Assembly (NCBI GenBank): GCA_964564015.1
Contig: CAZLZR010000002.1
Span: forward strand, 92,584 to 156,583
DNA: 64,000 nt
Reading direction: 5' to 3'
DNA from: Acetivibrio sp964564015
GTDB taxonomy: Bacteria; Bacillota; Clostridia; Acetivibrionales; Acetivibrionaceae
This document shows, piece by piece, positions 1 through 8,602 of this stretch. Made by a program: the position numbers and the translations under genes. Positions within the stretch are counted from its first letter, which is position 1; each line of letters opens with the position of its first letter. The notes beneath the pieces were generated by a model that saw only the letters and a list, made by a program, of their open reading frames with translations, had not been told where the DNA came from and searched no databases.

Positions 1-296
1 GTACTTATTTCCCCGTCGGGGCCATCTTCAAATTCAAACTCATAAAATTCCTTCTTGTTTTCCATTAATTTATTAATTGTCAAATATGTTGATATATCTG
101 TCTCATACGGTTCATTCTTTACAGGCGTAGATATCTCCATTTTACCTGTTATGCCAATTCTATAGTTAGTATCAATCAGTATTTCTGAATTTCTGAAAAT
201 AGTTATATGAACCAGATTCTTAAAGCTATTGTCTTCATAAAAGTACATTAATAATGAGCCAAATTTTAGTATGTTCATGTGAAGTTTACTTGTCAT
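1..296 (-). CDS. Hypothetical protein, 3' end outside window
   Basis: The reading frame is open from an ATG at 296 to the window edge (98 codons seen), behind a clear GGAGG ribosome binding site at 304-308. The visible protein starts MTSKLHMNILKFG and has mixed hydrophobic and charged residues, with no signal peptide or long membrane helix. I recognise no domain. It lies 51 bases downstream of the sensor kinase gene on the same strand, so co-transcription is possible. The C-terminus is missing, so length and family cannot be judged. The reading frame and RBS make it a likely real gene; its function is unknown. Confidence 0.6.
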   Translation of the reverse strand, partial: MTSKLHMNILKFGSLLMYFYEDNSFKNLVHITIFRNSEILIDTNYRIGITGKMEISTPVKNEPYETDISTYLTINKLMENKKEFYEFEFEDGPDGEIS

Positions 297-347
297 TTTA
301 TTTCCTCCCGAAATCAACTTTTTTCATTGCTTTTTATATTTAACAAA

Positions 348-2240
348 TCATAAATTCGTAATCTTCATAGTTACCGATGTTCCTTGATCTGGCCTGCTTT
401 CAATTTTCAGGCCTGTACCATAGACCTTTTTTAAGCGATTGTTAACATTTGCAACCCCTATTCCTGCCTTTTCATTTTTTTCTTTAAGTATAGATTCTAC
501 ACATTCTTCGGACATTCCTACGCCGTCATCTTCAACTTTTATTAATATAATTTTTTTTGAGAACTTTATTGATATTTTCACCGTACCGCCGTCAATCTTT
601 GGAAGCAGGCCGTGCACAATTGCATTTTCAACAATTGGCTGAAGAATAAATGGAGGCACATTACATTTTATTCCTTCATCAATGTCAAATATGACATTTA
701 ATCTATTCTGGAATCTGGCCATTTCAAGAGACAGATAAGATTTAACATGCAGAATTTCTCTGCCTATATCAATAAATTCTTCATCATTTTTAAAGCTGAA
801 ACCACATCGCAGATAGTTGCTTAAATCTGTAAGGAGTTCAATTGCCTTCTGGGGAGATATTCTGCAAACATGAATAACCATATTCAATGAGTTGAATAGA
901 AAATGGGGTTTGATCTGGGCCTGTAGAGTTCTAAGCTCAGATTTTAATAACATCTCTTCTTTTTGAACCTTAATATGATAAATTGAAATCAATTTTTCGG
1001 ACAAAATCTTTATTGTCCTGAATGAATTTGAAAATTTACTTGCAAGCATAAATGATTGAACATATATAAACATAGTAAAACCTTGAGGTATAAAATAGCC
1101 TATTCTTAATAATCCCAACTGAGTAAGAACATCATTTATACACACAATGAGTAAAATGCTCATAGCTGTTAATGCAATTATTGACCCGTTTCTTTTATTC
1201 TTAACGGAACAAATTAAAATAAAATACAAATAGGGTAAACATGGAATCGCAAGAACCTCATAAACTGTATAAAAGGCGGCATTTATATTCTGTGGGGTCA
1301 GAAACAGCAGGATGGAATAGAGCGTGCTTATTACTTGAGAGTATCGTACAAACCATTTCGGAGTTTCTTCCGGAAAAAGACTTTTTATAAACATGGCCAT
1401 AAGCATAAGAGCCATAGCAAGCGAAAAAGTCGCCAACTTTTCACATAATGCTGTTATAGGAATTATTGAATATAGCAGCATCTCCCCCATGGTCAACACT
1501 CTTATTGCTACCATTAAGCATATAATGCCGAATATAAGTGTGGATTTTTCCTCCATGAATGTCATAAACCAAGCCAGATGATATAAACCCATAATGAGAA
1601 TGGAGGAAAATATGAATACATCCATAAACTCAAGTCGCCTTCTGGCGTTAAACACCTGAACTATATTGCCAAGGGCAAAACTTACTATAAAGCCGCCGTC
1701 GCTATAGCCATAATTTGAAACCTGAACAATGATTTCAGTTGATTTTCCCAGGCTAACAGGAATAATCTGAGGAGTAATTTGACCTTTATGTTCTTTTTTA
1801 TCACGAGATACATTACCACACTCAAATACAAGCTTTTTGTCAACCCAGATCTTGCAGGACGATACCACCAACCTGTATTTTATTGCCATATTTTCTCTGG
1901 ATGAATTTGATCTGACCAGCAACCTGTACGTTGCGAAACCTTCATGAGGAAGGTTGCTACCACTAAATCTATACTTTGTCCAAGATCCTGGAACTCTTAT
2001 AAAATCCTTTTGTTCAACTTTACCACTTACAAAGTCTTCCGGACTAAGCAACCTGCCCCAGTAAAATTCCCATTCTCCATTTAGCTTAACCTGCCCGTCA
2101 TTATCAAAATCCCAATCATTCAATTCGTACACACCATTAACTGCTGTAGGCTGCCTCTTGTCTGGTAATTTTGAAATATTTAAAATTGAGACGGTAATTA
2201 CCAGCAATATAGCAAACATAAACACAAGTAAGTATCTCAT
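348..2240 (-). CDS. 7TM-DISM type sensor histidine kinase (LytS/YesM-like catalytic part)
   Basis: A membrane sensor kinase of about 630 residues. Visible order: N-terminal membrane anchor; an extracytoplasmic region of about 160 residues (GEWEFYWGRLL then a beta-rich jelly-roll-like stretch) resembling the 7TMR-DISM extracellular domain; seven or so hydrophobic helices at about 205-400; a short coiled coil; a His_kinase box with QIKPHFLFNSLN (His about residue 446); and a C-terminal ATPase with VENAIVHGL, DDGVGMS and GIGVANVNNRL. The start at 2240 is preferred over an ATG at 2255 because GATGAGG lies at proper spacing before it. No response regulator is adjacent, so the partner is elsewhere or outside the window. 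Carbohydrate or cell-envelope sensing is typical of the family; the ligand here is unknown. Confidence 0.85.
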   Translation of the reverse strand: MRYLLVFMFAILLVITVSILNISKLPDKRQPTAVNGVYELNDWDFDNDGQVKLNGEWEFYWGRLLSPEDFVSGKVEQKDFIRVPGSWTKYRFSGSNLPHEGFATYRLLVRSNSSRENMAIKYRLVVSSCKIWVDKKLVFECGNVSRDKKEHKGQITPQIIPVSLGKSTEIIVQVSNYGYSDGGFIVSFALGNIVQVFNARRRLEFMDVFIFSSILIMGLYHLAWFMTFMEEKSTLIFGIICLMVAIRVLTMGEMLLYSIIPITALCEKLATFSLAMALMLMAMFIKSLFPEETPKWFVRYSQVISTLYSILLFLTPQNINAAFYTVYEVLAIPCLPYLYFILICSVKNKRNGSIIALTAMSILLIVCINDVLTQLGLLRIGYFIPQGFTMFIYVQSFMLASKFSNSFRTIKILSEKLISIYHIKVQKEEMLLKSELRTLQAQIKPHFLFNSLNMVIHVCRISPQKAIELLTDLSNYLRCGFSFKNDEEFIDIGREILHVKSYLSLEMARFQNRLNVIFDIDEGIKCNVPPFILQPIVENAIVHGLLPKIDGGTVKISIKFSKKIILIKVEDDGVGMSEECVESILKEKNEKAGIGVANVNNRLKKVYGTGLKIESRPDQGTSVTMKITNL

Positions 2241-2307
2241 ATTTAACCTCATCAAACATACACAAATACATTATTGCTGCCCAATTTTAATGTAATTTTA
2301 AATATTG

Positions 2308-2328
2308 TTGGGCAATTAATTTGCCCAA
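2308..2328 (-). terminator. Short hairpin after the radical SAM gene
   Basis: Perfect 8-bp stem (TTGGGCAA, 5-base loop, TTGCCCAA) about 90 bases past the stop of the radical SAM gene. The following bases on the minus strand are AT-rich but lack a good T run, so it is a weak terminator candidate. Confidence 0.35.
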
Positions 2329-2420
2329 ACTATACTTACTTTTTTATTATCTCTACACTTTATTGTCTTCTTCAAGTATTCAGCTTATCCACCAATTAAC
2401 AAATACCGTGTATTGCTTCA

Positions 2421-3755
2421 TCACGGAATATCAACCCGAGTACCAAGCTCTGCCTCAATTTCGTCAATGATTCTTCCCAACAGATCTCTTCCTCTGAAAT
2501 CAAACATAACAGGAGGAAGAACAATGAGATCAGGCTTGCCTTTTTCCACAACATACTCCTTTACCCTATCTATAATATCCTGCACGGTGAGTAGGCCTGC
2601 ACATTTAATTGTTCCTCCAAAAAAGGCATTTTTAGCCACTACAGTGTCATAATCGAATGCAAAACCACTAATCTCAAACAGGCTCTTTAAAACACTATAT
2701 GCAAGCTCGGAAGTCACAAATAACACATTATCTGCATTATATCTTTGCACAAGCCGGTTGATTCTTCCAGCTTCATCAGGGTCCACATCGTACAGCATGA
2801 TAAAACCTGGAGATATGTTTTTCTCCTTTTTAAGCCGTACTTTTAGTTTCTTTTCTCCTCTGATTACATCCATTTCGGGATCCTTCAACCTGAAAGCCTT
2901 ACTAAATGCTTCGACTCTTGTAGCTACAGAGCTGCCATTAATTCTTTCTATTATGTCTCCTTCCACCAATCCGGCAGAATACGCAGGTGAATTATGGACA
3001 ACTCCTTCAATTTTTGCTTTGAGATCATATATATAAGATGGTTCAACAATTATAGGTATTCTATATTTACTTTTGAGCGTTATTACATAGTCTGAAATTT
3101 TATCATATAATTTTGCCAACTCGTAATCCTTTCCTGTCAGAAAAGTATATCCCGGCAAAAACAATCTGATTGAAGCGGCTTCGTTATTATCAAGAAACTC
3201 TACCATCTCTTCAATATCTTTATATCCCATGAAGTCCGGATCAAAAACAGCGCTCGCACTATAATTGATTTGCCCTTTCAGTATAACTAATTTCTCCTTT
3301 ATATTGTCCTGCTTTTTTAGTCCAAGTATCTCCATCCTCTTTTTGTCTCCGATAGAATTCACAGAAACATTGAGATCTATGTTCCTAAGGGCTTGAAGCC
3401 TTTCAACAAGCTTTTCGTCCAGTAGTATTCCGTTCGTAGTTATTTGAATATGAGTTTTTTTATACTTTCTTCGTACCATTTCCACAATATTAAGAAAATC
3501 CTTGTGAAGAAGCGGTTCACCTTCAACAATCCTGGTTGCAGATTCCCCAATAATTATTTTCCTGTCCGGGGACAAGAATTCGATAATTTCTTCGAAATCC
3601 GAAAGCTCAAGTTTGTCAAGTTTATAAACTTCAACTCCTTGCGGATTCTGCTTGTGACTGCAAAATGTACATGAAGTGTTGCATGCAGATATTACAGGCA
3701 GGATATTTGTTCTATATACTGTATTTATAATATAGTCCTTTTGTGCTGTTTTCAT
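2421..3755 (-). CDS. Radical SAM protein with internal PDZ domain and DUF512-type C-terminus
   Basis: A 444-residue protein. The N-terminus carries the radical SAM cluster motif in the form CNTSCTFC (CxxxCxxC, about residues 25-32), followed by a TIM-barrel-like region with GEPLLH and ITTNGILL. Around residues 250-300 is a PDZ-like segment (SPAYSAGLVEGDIIERING). The last third, ending in LPPVMFDFRGRDLLG, resembles DUF512. DUF512 proteins usually have PDZ at the N-terminus and an atypical SAM domain; here SAM precedes PDZ, a less usual order. The ATG at 3755 follows AAAGGTG at 4 bases. The reaction is unknown. It stands alone, downstream of a spacer with several DnaA boxes. Confidence 0.75.
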   Translation of the reverse strand: MKTAQKDYIINTVYRTNILPVISACNTSCTFCSHKQNPQGVEVYKLDKLELSDFEEIIEFLSPDRKIIIGESATRIVEGEPLLHKDFLNIVEMVRRKYKKTHIQITTNGILLDEKLVERLQALRNIDLNVSVNSIGDKKRMEILGLKKQDNIKEKLVILKGQINYSASAVFDPDFMGYKDIEEMVEFLDNNEAASIRLFLPGYTFLTGKDYELAKLYDKISDYVITLKSKYRIPIIVEPSYIYDLKAKIEGVVHNSPAYSAGLVEGDIIERINGSSVATRVEAFSKAFRLKDPEMDVIRGEKKLKVRLKKEKNISPGFIMLYDVDPDEAGRINRLVQRYNADNVLFVTSELAYSVLKSLFEISGFAFDYDTVVAKNAFFGGTIKCAGLLTVQDIIDRVKEYVVEKGKPDLIVLPPVMFDFRGRDLLGRIIDEIEAELGTRVDIP

Positions 3756-4357
3756 ATTTCACCTTTCTGCTATTATTTTACATTCAGTTTACAAAAAGAA
3801 GACTATCACATTGATTACTTATCTTAAAAGTCAATTTTTTTGCGTACTTGCACACATTTTAATCCACAGTATCCACAACGTTATCCACAGTTTCAATCTT
3901 ATGTGGCATAAGGGTTCTGGGAATATTTCCACATTATTCACACGACAAGTTTCAACAGCATTGGGTATAATTCGTCAATTTTTTTATAGGACTTTCGTCC
4001 TATAAAAAATTAATTTTGTAACACTAAATTACGTAAACAAGCTCTTGACACAATTTTTTTATTTTCGCAAATATATCTTGTAATTATTGGCATTACAAGC
4101 TTTCAGGATTTTCCATTCCCATTATTTTTCAGATAATAGTTTAATGTATACAAATACCTGAGGTTCCTTTTTTCTAACCGAAGCCTCAATTTAGTATGTA
4201 TAATTTTCCATGTATTTTCCCGAATAGTTCTACAAATTCAGAGGCATTATAATAAGTTAGGAAATATTCATAAGCTGTGGAAAACAAAAGTTATCCACAG
4301 CTTTGTAAAATCTCACTATTCTAAAGAATTGCTGAAATATAACTTCAGATTTTGATC
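3756..4357. other. 602-base spacer with DnaA-box cluster and inverted repeats
   Basis: No gene is seen here. Exact TTATCCACA boxes lie at 3881-3889 and 4291-4299. One-mismatch boxes lie at 3860-3868 (TAATCCACA), 3869-3877 (GTATCCACA), 3934-3942 (TTATTCACA) and, on the minus strand, 4276-4284 (TTTTCCACA). The last pair sits in a perfect 10-bp inverted repeat (4272-4281 with 4294-4303). A separate perfect 13-bp hairpin is at 3980-4009. No dnaA or dnaN gene is near, so this is not the usual clostridial oriC. Confidence 0.7.
3980..4009. repeat. Perfect 13-bp hairpin with tetraloop
   Basis: Arms 3980-3992 (TTTTTTATAGGAC) and 3997-4009 are exact complements. On the minus strand the 4-base loop reads GAAA, a GNRA tetraloop closed by a C-G pair. 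It lies in the spacer between tsaD and the radical SAM gene, about 350 bases past the tsaD stop. There is no terminator-like T run after the stem on the minus strand. Confidence 0.6.
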
Positions 4358-5389
4358 CTATTTTCTTTCTCCAAGTTTAAGCCCAGGTATAGCATTTAAA
4401 TACAAGTCTGACACATTGCCTCTTTCAAATTCATAATATGCAGCACAGGCTATCATAGCTGCATTGTCGGTACACAATACCGGACTTGGATAATAAACTA
4501 AAAAACCTTCCTTACCGGCTCTTTCCATAAGCTCCTTTCTGAGCAGTGAGTTAGCCGCAACTCCTCCTGCAAGAGCAACCTTGTGTGATCCGACCTTTTT
4601 TGCTGCCGATATAAGATTTGCAACTAAAACATCCACAACAGCTGACTGAAAACTCGCACAAACATCCCCCACATTATACTTTTCACCTTTCTGCTCAAGA
4701 CTGTTTAAGTAATTCAACACCGCAGTCTTAATACCGCTAAAACTGAAATCAAAGCAACCTTTTTCAAAATGCACCCTTGGAAAATCAATAGCTTTGGCAT
4801 TCCCCTCCCTGGCCACTTTATCAATCAAAGGACCACCAGGGTAGCCAAGCCCTACTGCTCTTGCAACTTTGTCAAAAGCCTCTCCTGCGGCATCATCCCT
4901 TGTCCTGCCTAATATCTCAAACCTGTCATAATCACTGACGTGCACAATATGACTGTGACCTCCTGATGCAACAAGGCACACAAAAGGTGGCTCCAAATCT
5001 CTATGCTGTAAATAGTTTGCTGAAATATGTCCCTCTATATGATGAACCCCTATCAATGGCTTGTCCCAGGCAAAAGCTAATGCTTTGGCAGCCGAAAGAC
5101 CCACAAGCAAAGCACCAACAAGACCAGGACCGTATGTAACTCCTATTGCATCAATGTTATCAGGGGTTATTCCTGCATCCTCGACTGCCTGATTAATTAC
5201 AGGTATAATAAGTTCTACATGCTTTCTGGATGCAATTTCAGGCACAACACCTCCATATTTCTGGTGAAGATCTACCTGTGAAGAAATAACATTAGTCAAG
5301 ACCTCACGGCCATTCTTAACAACTGCCGCAGAAGTTTCATCGCAACTTGACTCAATCCCGAGAATAATTTTATCTGCCAATACCAACAC
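4358..5389 (-). CDS. tsaD: tRNA N6-adenosine threonylcarbamoyltransferase TsaD
   Basis: TsaD (older names Gcp, YgjD) transfers the threonylcarbamoyl group to A37 of tRNAs reading ANN codons, working with TsaB, TsaE and TsaC. The 343-residue protein begins LGIESSCDETSAAVV, has the metal-binding HHIEGH motif (about 111-116), SGGHSHIV, GEAFDKVAR, YPGGPLID and FSFSGIKTAV, and ends with VALAGGVAANSLLR and DNAAMIA. This is the full family length. The start is a GTG at 5389 with AGCAGG close upstream; a nearby TTG is an alternative. TsaB and TsaE are not in this window. Confidence 0.97.
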   Translation of the reverse strand: MLVLADKIILGIESSCDETSAAVVKNGREVLTNVISSQVDLHQKYGGVVPEIASRKHVELIIPVINQAVEDAGITPDNIDAIGVTYGPGLVGALLVGLSAAKALAFAWDKPLIGVHHIEGHISANYLQHRDLEPPFVCLVASGGHSHIVHVSDYDRFEILGRTRDDAAGEAFDKVARAVGLGYPGGPLIDKVAREGNAKAIDFPRVHFEKGCFDFSFSGIKTAVLNYLNSLEQKGEKYNVGDVCASFQSAVVDVLVANLISAAKKVGSHKVALAGGVAANSLLRKELMERAGKEGFLVYYPSPVLCTDNAAMIACAAYYEFERGNVSDLYLNAIPGLKLGERK

Positions 5390-5524
5390 CTGCTTATCCT
5401 TTAATTTTTTTATTACCAGTGCTTTTTAACATAACTAACTTCCAGCCTTTAATAATGTTAAAAATGTACATCCTATGTTCAAAACCTCGAACACTCTAGA
5501 AATTAATTATGTTACAAAGCACTA

Positions 5525-6322
5525 CTACTTAAAAAAGATTCTCGTAAAATACTGATCTATTATTACAAGTCCACCAACAACAAAAACATAATACGAAAAA
5601 TATTTTAAACTTGCCTTTGTAAAAATCTTAAGCATTACTTTTATAGCAAAATATCCGGATATACCTGCCGCCAGCATTCCTGCAAGCAACGGAACTGTCT
5701 CTACAGCTATTTTCCCGTCCTTTAATATATCCCAGCCTTCAAGCACTACCGACCCTAATATTGCAGGTATTGACATAAGAAACGAAAACTTTATTGCGAA
5801 CTCACGATCCAACCCTCTGAATAACGCTCCTGCAAGAGTCAACCCGGAACGTGAGATTGCCGGCATTATTGCAATTCCCTGTGCAGTACCGATAACACCA
5901 GCATCAAGGTAGTTCATGTTTTCAAGCTTTTTGCCGTTTTTCTTTTCTTTATGCTTTTCTTCAACATACAAAAGCACAAGGCCGGTTATTATAAATTCAA
6001 TCCCTAATGTAGCTCCTGTATCAAATAGCAATACTAACAGATCTTTAAAAACAAGTGCAATTATGACCGTAGGCAGAGTACCCGCAACTACAAGCAGGGT
6101 AAGCTTGCTAAAAGGCTTTTTTATCATCATTATTACGTCTTCCCTCAAAACTATAACCACTGCTATAAGTGTAGCAAGATGAACAGCCACCTCAAATGTT
6201 ATTGATCCCTGCTTCAGCCCAAACAAGTTTTGAAAAAGGCTCAAATGTCCTGAGCTGCTTATTGGTAAAAACTCTGTCAAACCCTGTATTATGCCCAGTA
6301 TTATTGCCTGTATCAGATTCAT
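5525..6322 (-). CDS. uppP: Undecaprenyl-diphosphatase UppP (BacA family)
   Basis: An integral membrane enzyme that dephosphorylates undecaprenyl diphosphate to recycle the lipid carrier for peptidoglycan, and gives bacitracin resistance. The 265 residues hold the family motifs GLTEFLPISSSGHLS near residues 15-29 and GTAQGIAIMPAISRSGLT (about 140-157), with several hydrophobic helices. Length matches the family. An RBS (GGAGG) precedes the ATG at 6322. It lies between lonB and tsaD, 135 bases from tsaD, and probably forms its own unit because a terminator-like hairpin separates lonB from it. Confidence 0.96.
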   Translation of the reverse strand: MNLIQAIILGIIQGLTEFLPISSSGHLSLFQNLFGLKQGSITFEVAVHLATLIAVVIVLREDVIMMIKKPFSKLTLLVVAGTLPTVIIALVFKDLLVLLFDTGATLGIEFIITGLVLLYVEEKHKEKKNGKKLENMNYLDAGVIGTAQGIAIMPAISRSGLTLAGALFRGLDREFAIKFSFLMSIPAILGSVVLEGWDILKDGKIAVETVPLLAGMLAAGISGYFAIKVMLKIFTKASLKYFSYYVFVVGGLVIIDQYFTRIFFK

Positions 6323-6477
6323 GTCATTGCTCCTCCTCTAAATATTATACACAAAGCTATATCAATCAAACTATAGCATATCATAAATATTTTATTTCGA
6401 GAAGGTATGATAAATTCCTATTGGCGCATGTAATTTAAGTGAAGAAAAATATGCACCAAATTCTAACCTCGCGCGAA

Positions 6478-6509
6478 AACGGGGTGGATTTTACTACGTC
6501 CACCCCGTT
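6478..6509 (-). terminator. Terminator after lonB
   Basis: An 11-bp perfect GC-rich stem (arms 6478-6488 and 6499-6509, AACGGGGTGGA and its complement) with a 10-base loop, 30 bases past the lonB stop. On the minus strand it is followed by TTTT. Confidence 0.7.
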
Positions 6510-6538
6510 CAGTACATTTGAGCCATAATTATATTTTA

Positions 6539-8218
6539 TCACGCACCGGATGCACTTAATACATTGACAGGCTTGCCTTGTATGGATATATTTTCGGCTT
6601 CTCCCTTTTCTTTTTTGCCAAATACCATTTCTGTAACTTCATATATATCCTCAACAGGCACTACATCGATGTCCATTGTCTCAAACATCTCCTGCCAGTT
6701 ATCCTTTGCTATTATCACTTTCTTAATACCGGCATTCCTTGCGGCTTCGACCTTTGCAACAACTCCTCCAACCGGTTTTACTTTTCCCCTTATGGATATT
6801 TCACCTGTCATTGCTATTTCACTGCTTATTGGAAGATTATTTATTGCAGAGTACACTGCCGTAGCAATGGCAATACCTGCAGAAGGTCCGTCTATAGGTA
6901 CTCCTCCGGGGAAATTCAAATGAATGTCATAATCTTTGTAGTCTATATCAAAGAGTCTTTTTAAAACTGTCAGAACATTTTCCACGGATCCTTTTGCAGT
7001 GCTTGTTCTCCTGAGCTTGTGCCCTCTTCCATCCATCTCTTCCTCTTCAATAATTCCAGTAATTTTCAATGTACCTTTCCCACTAAAAGTCTTAGCTGCT
7101 GCAACTTCAATGTCTAACACCATACCCGTACAATTTCCGAACACGGCCAACCCGTTAATACATCCTACTTGTTCGCTCTTATCAACCTTTTTATCTATAC
7201 GTGGATTATATTTGCCAAACTCGATTACCCACTCAATATCTTTCCTCTTTATAAGCCGCCGATCCTCAACTAAAGCCACTCCTCCGGCAATCTGAACTAT
7301 ATTTACGGCATCCCTGCCACTTTGTGCATATTTTGCTATCAACTCGCCTCCGCCGTCCTCAAGGACAAAGCCTCCCTTTTGGGCAGCGTTTTTTGCTATC
7401 TCCGTTACTTCTCCGGCTGTAAGTGGCCTGAAATATATCTCTACACATCTCGACCTTATAGCCGCCGGTATTTCATCCGCCGTCCTTGTGGTAGCACCTA
7501 CAAGTCTGAAGTCAGCAGGCAAACCCTTTTGGAATATCTCATGGATATGCGAGGGGATGTTCTTATCCTCAGAGCTATAGTACGCGCTCTCAAGAAATAC
7601 TCTCCTGTCCTCAAGCACTTTAAGGAGTTTGTTCATCTGGATAGGATGAAGTTCACCGATTTCATCTAAAAATAAGATTCCGCCGTGAGCTTTTGTAGCG
7701 GCTCCCGGTTTTGGCTGTGGGATACCGGCTACGCCATAGGCTCCCGCACCCTGATATATGGGGTCGTGCACCGAACCGATAAGCGGATCGGCTATCCCTC
7801 TTTCGTCAAATCTTAAGGTAGTTGCATCTACTTCTACAAATTTAGCTTCCTTTTTAAAGGGAGATATGCTATTTTGCTTAGCTTCATCCAGAATAACCCT
7901 TGCAGCAGCAGTTTTACCCACACCTGGCGGTCCATATATAAGTACATGCTGAGGATTAGGACCGCATAAAGCAGCCCTTAGTGCTTTAAGCCCTTGTTCC
8001 TGCCCAACAATCTCCTTTAATGTAGAAGGTCTTGTCCTCTCAGATAACGGTTCCGAAAGTTTAATTTCCCGGAGTTTTCTGAGTTTATCCATCTCTTTCT
8101 TTGACTCTTTCTCAATGGCACTCTTGTTTCCCTGCTGTGATTTCAACAGATTTAAAAAGTATAGTCCAATAATTATTGAGAAGAATAATTGTATAATAAA
8201 GAGAGTGCTTGTAAGCAT
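6539..8218 (-). CDS. lonB: ATP-dependent protease LonB, membrane-anchored
   Basis: LonB of 559 residues. An N-terminal hydrophobic segment (LFIIQLFFSIIIGLYFL, about 6-22) predicts a membrane anchor. The AAA+ module has Walker A GPPGVGKT at 96-103 and Walker B ILFLDEIGEL. The C-terminal Lon protease domain carries the catalytic serine in DGPSAGIAIA and the lysine in KPVGGVVAK. It lies directly downstream of clpX, as in Bacillus, but the usual neighbour lonA is absent; uppP follows instead. A 105-bp repeat and the clpX terminator lie between clpX and lonB, so lonB probably has its own promoter in 8219-8420. Confidence 0.95.
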   Translation of the reverse strand: MLTSTLFIIQLFFSIIIGLYFLNLLKSQQGNKSAIEKESKKEMDKLRKLREIKLSEPLSERTRPSTLKEIVGQEQGLKALRAALCGPNPQHVLIYGPPGVGKTAAARVILDEAKQNSISPFKKEAKFVEVDATTLRFDERGIADPLIGSVHDPIYQGAGAYGVAGIPQPKPGAATKAHGGILFLDEIGELHPIQMNKLLKVLEDRRVFLESAYYSSEDKNIPSHIHEIFQKGLPADFRLVGATTRTADEIPAAIRSRCVEIYFRPLTAGEVTEIAKNAAQKGGFVLEDGGGELIAKYAQSGRDAVNIVQIAGGVALVEDRRLIKRKDIEWVIEFGKYNPRIDKKVDKSEQVGCINGLAVFGNCTGMVLDIEVAAAKTFSGKGTLKITGIIEEEEMDGRGHKLRRTSTAKGSVENVLTVLKRLFDIDYKDYDIHLNFPGGVPIDGPSAGIAIATAVYSAINNLPISSEIAMTGEISIRGKVKPVGGVVAKVEAARNAGIKKVIIAKDNWQEMFETMDIDVVPVEDIYEVTEMVFGKKEKGEAENISIQGKPVNVLSASGA

Positions 8219-8421
8219 TTTTTATCCTCCTAATATTAATTTTTTGCGTAGTTATGCAATACTCCCTTACAACAATAAAGCGCAACGCAATAATGCCAAT
8301 AAACCTTTAAGTATATTATTTACCTTGTTAGCTATTTTATCCTGACATTTTGAATTAGAAAGTATTGGAAATTAAAGCACCCTTAACCTGACATCAACAA
8401 AAATAAAACAATCATCATTTC

Positions 8422-8526
8422 CTTAGGGATAACGAAAAAATAACATCCTATTCTCATATTTTGAAAACATTATCAAATCAAGTTTTTTCGTTATCCAGAG
8501 TATGAATTTATATTTTAGTCATACCT
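8422..8526 (+). repeat. 105-bp dispersed palindromic element, copy 1
   Basis: Almost identical (one difference) to 31961-32065. The core at 8427-8496 is bounded by 14-bp inverted ends, GGATAACGAAAAAA and TTTTTTCGTTATCC. A 30-base tail holds a second small inverted repeat, GTATGA and TCATAC. It lies between the lonB start and the clpX terminator. The rest of 8219-8602 is AT-rich with no gene. Confidence 0.85.
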
Positions 8527-8536
8527 CAACATCAAA

Positions 8537-8562
8537 AAAAGAGAGGCAGCTGCCTCTCTTTT
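8537..8562 (-). terminator. Terminator after clpX
   Basis: A perfect 26-base palindrome centred between 8549 and 8550 (arm AAAAGAGAGGCAG), about 40 bases past the clpX stop, followed on the minus strand by a run of T. A classical intrinsic terminator. Confidence 0.88.
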
Positions 8563-8602
8563 AATCAGATATGTTGGTTTAATAAATTTTATATACTTAA
8601 GT

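Noticed and set aside
3860..4303. Possible chromosomal origin oriC
   Set aside because: DnaA boxes are present, but dnaA, dnaN, rpmH or gyr genes are not adjacent, and gene orientation does not switch here. Kept as a DnaA-box cluster only.
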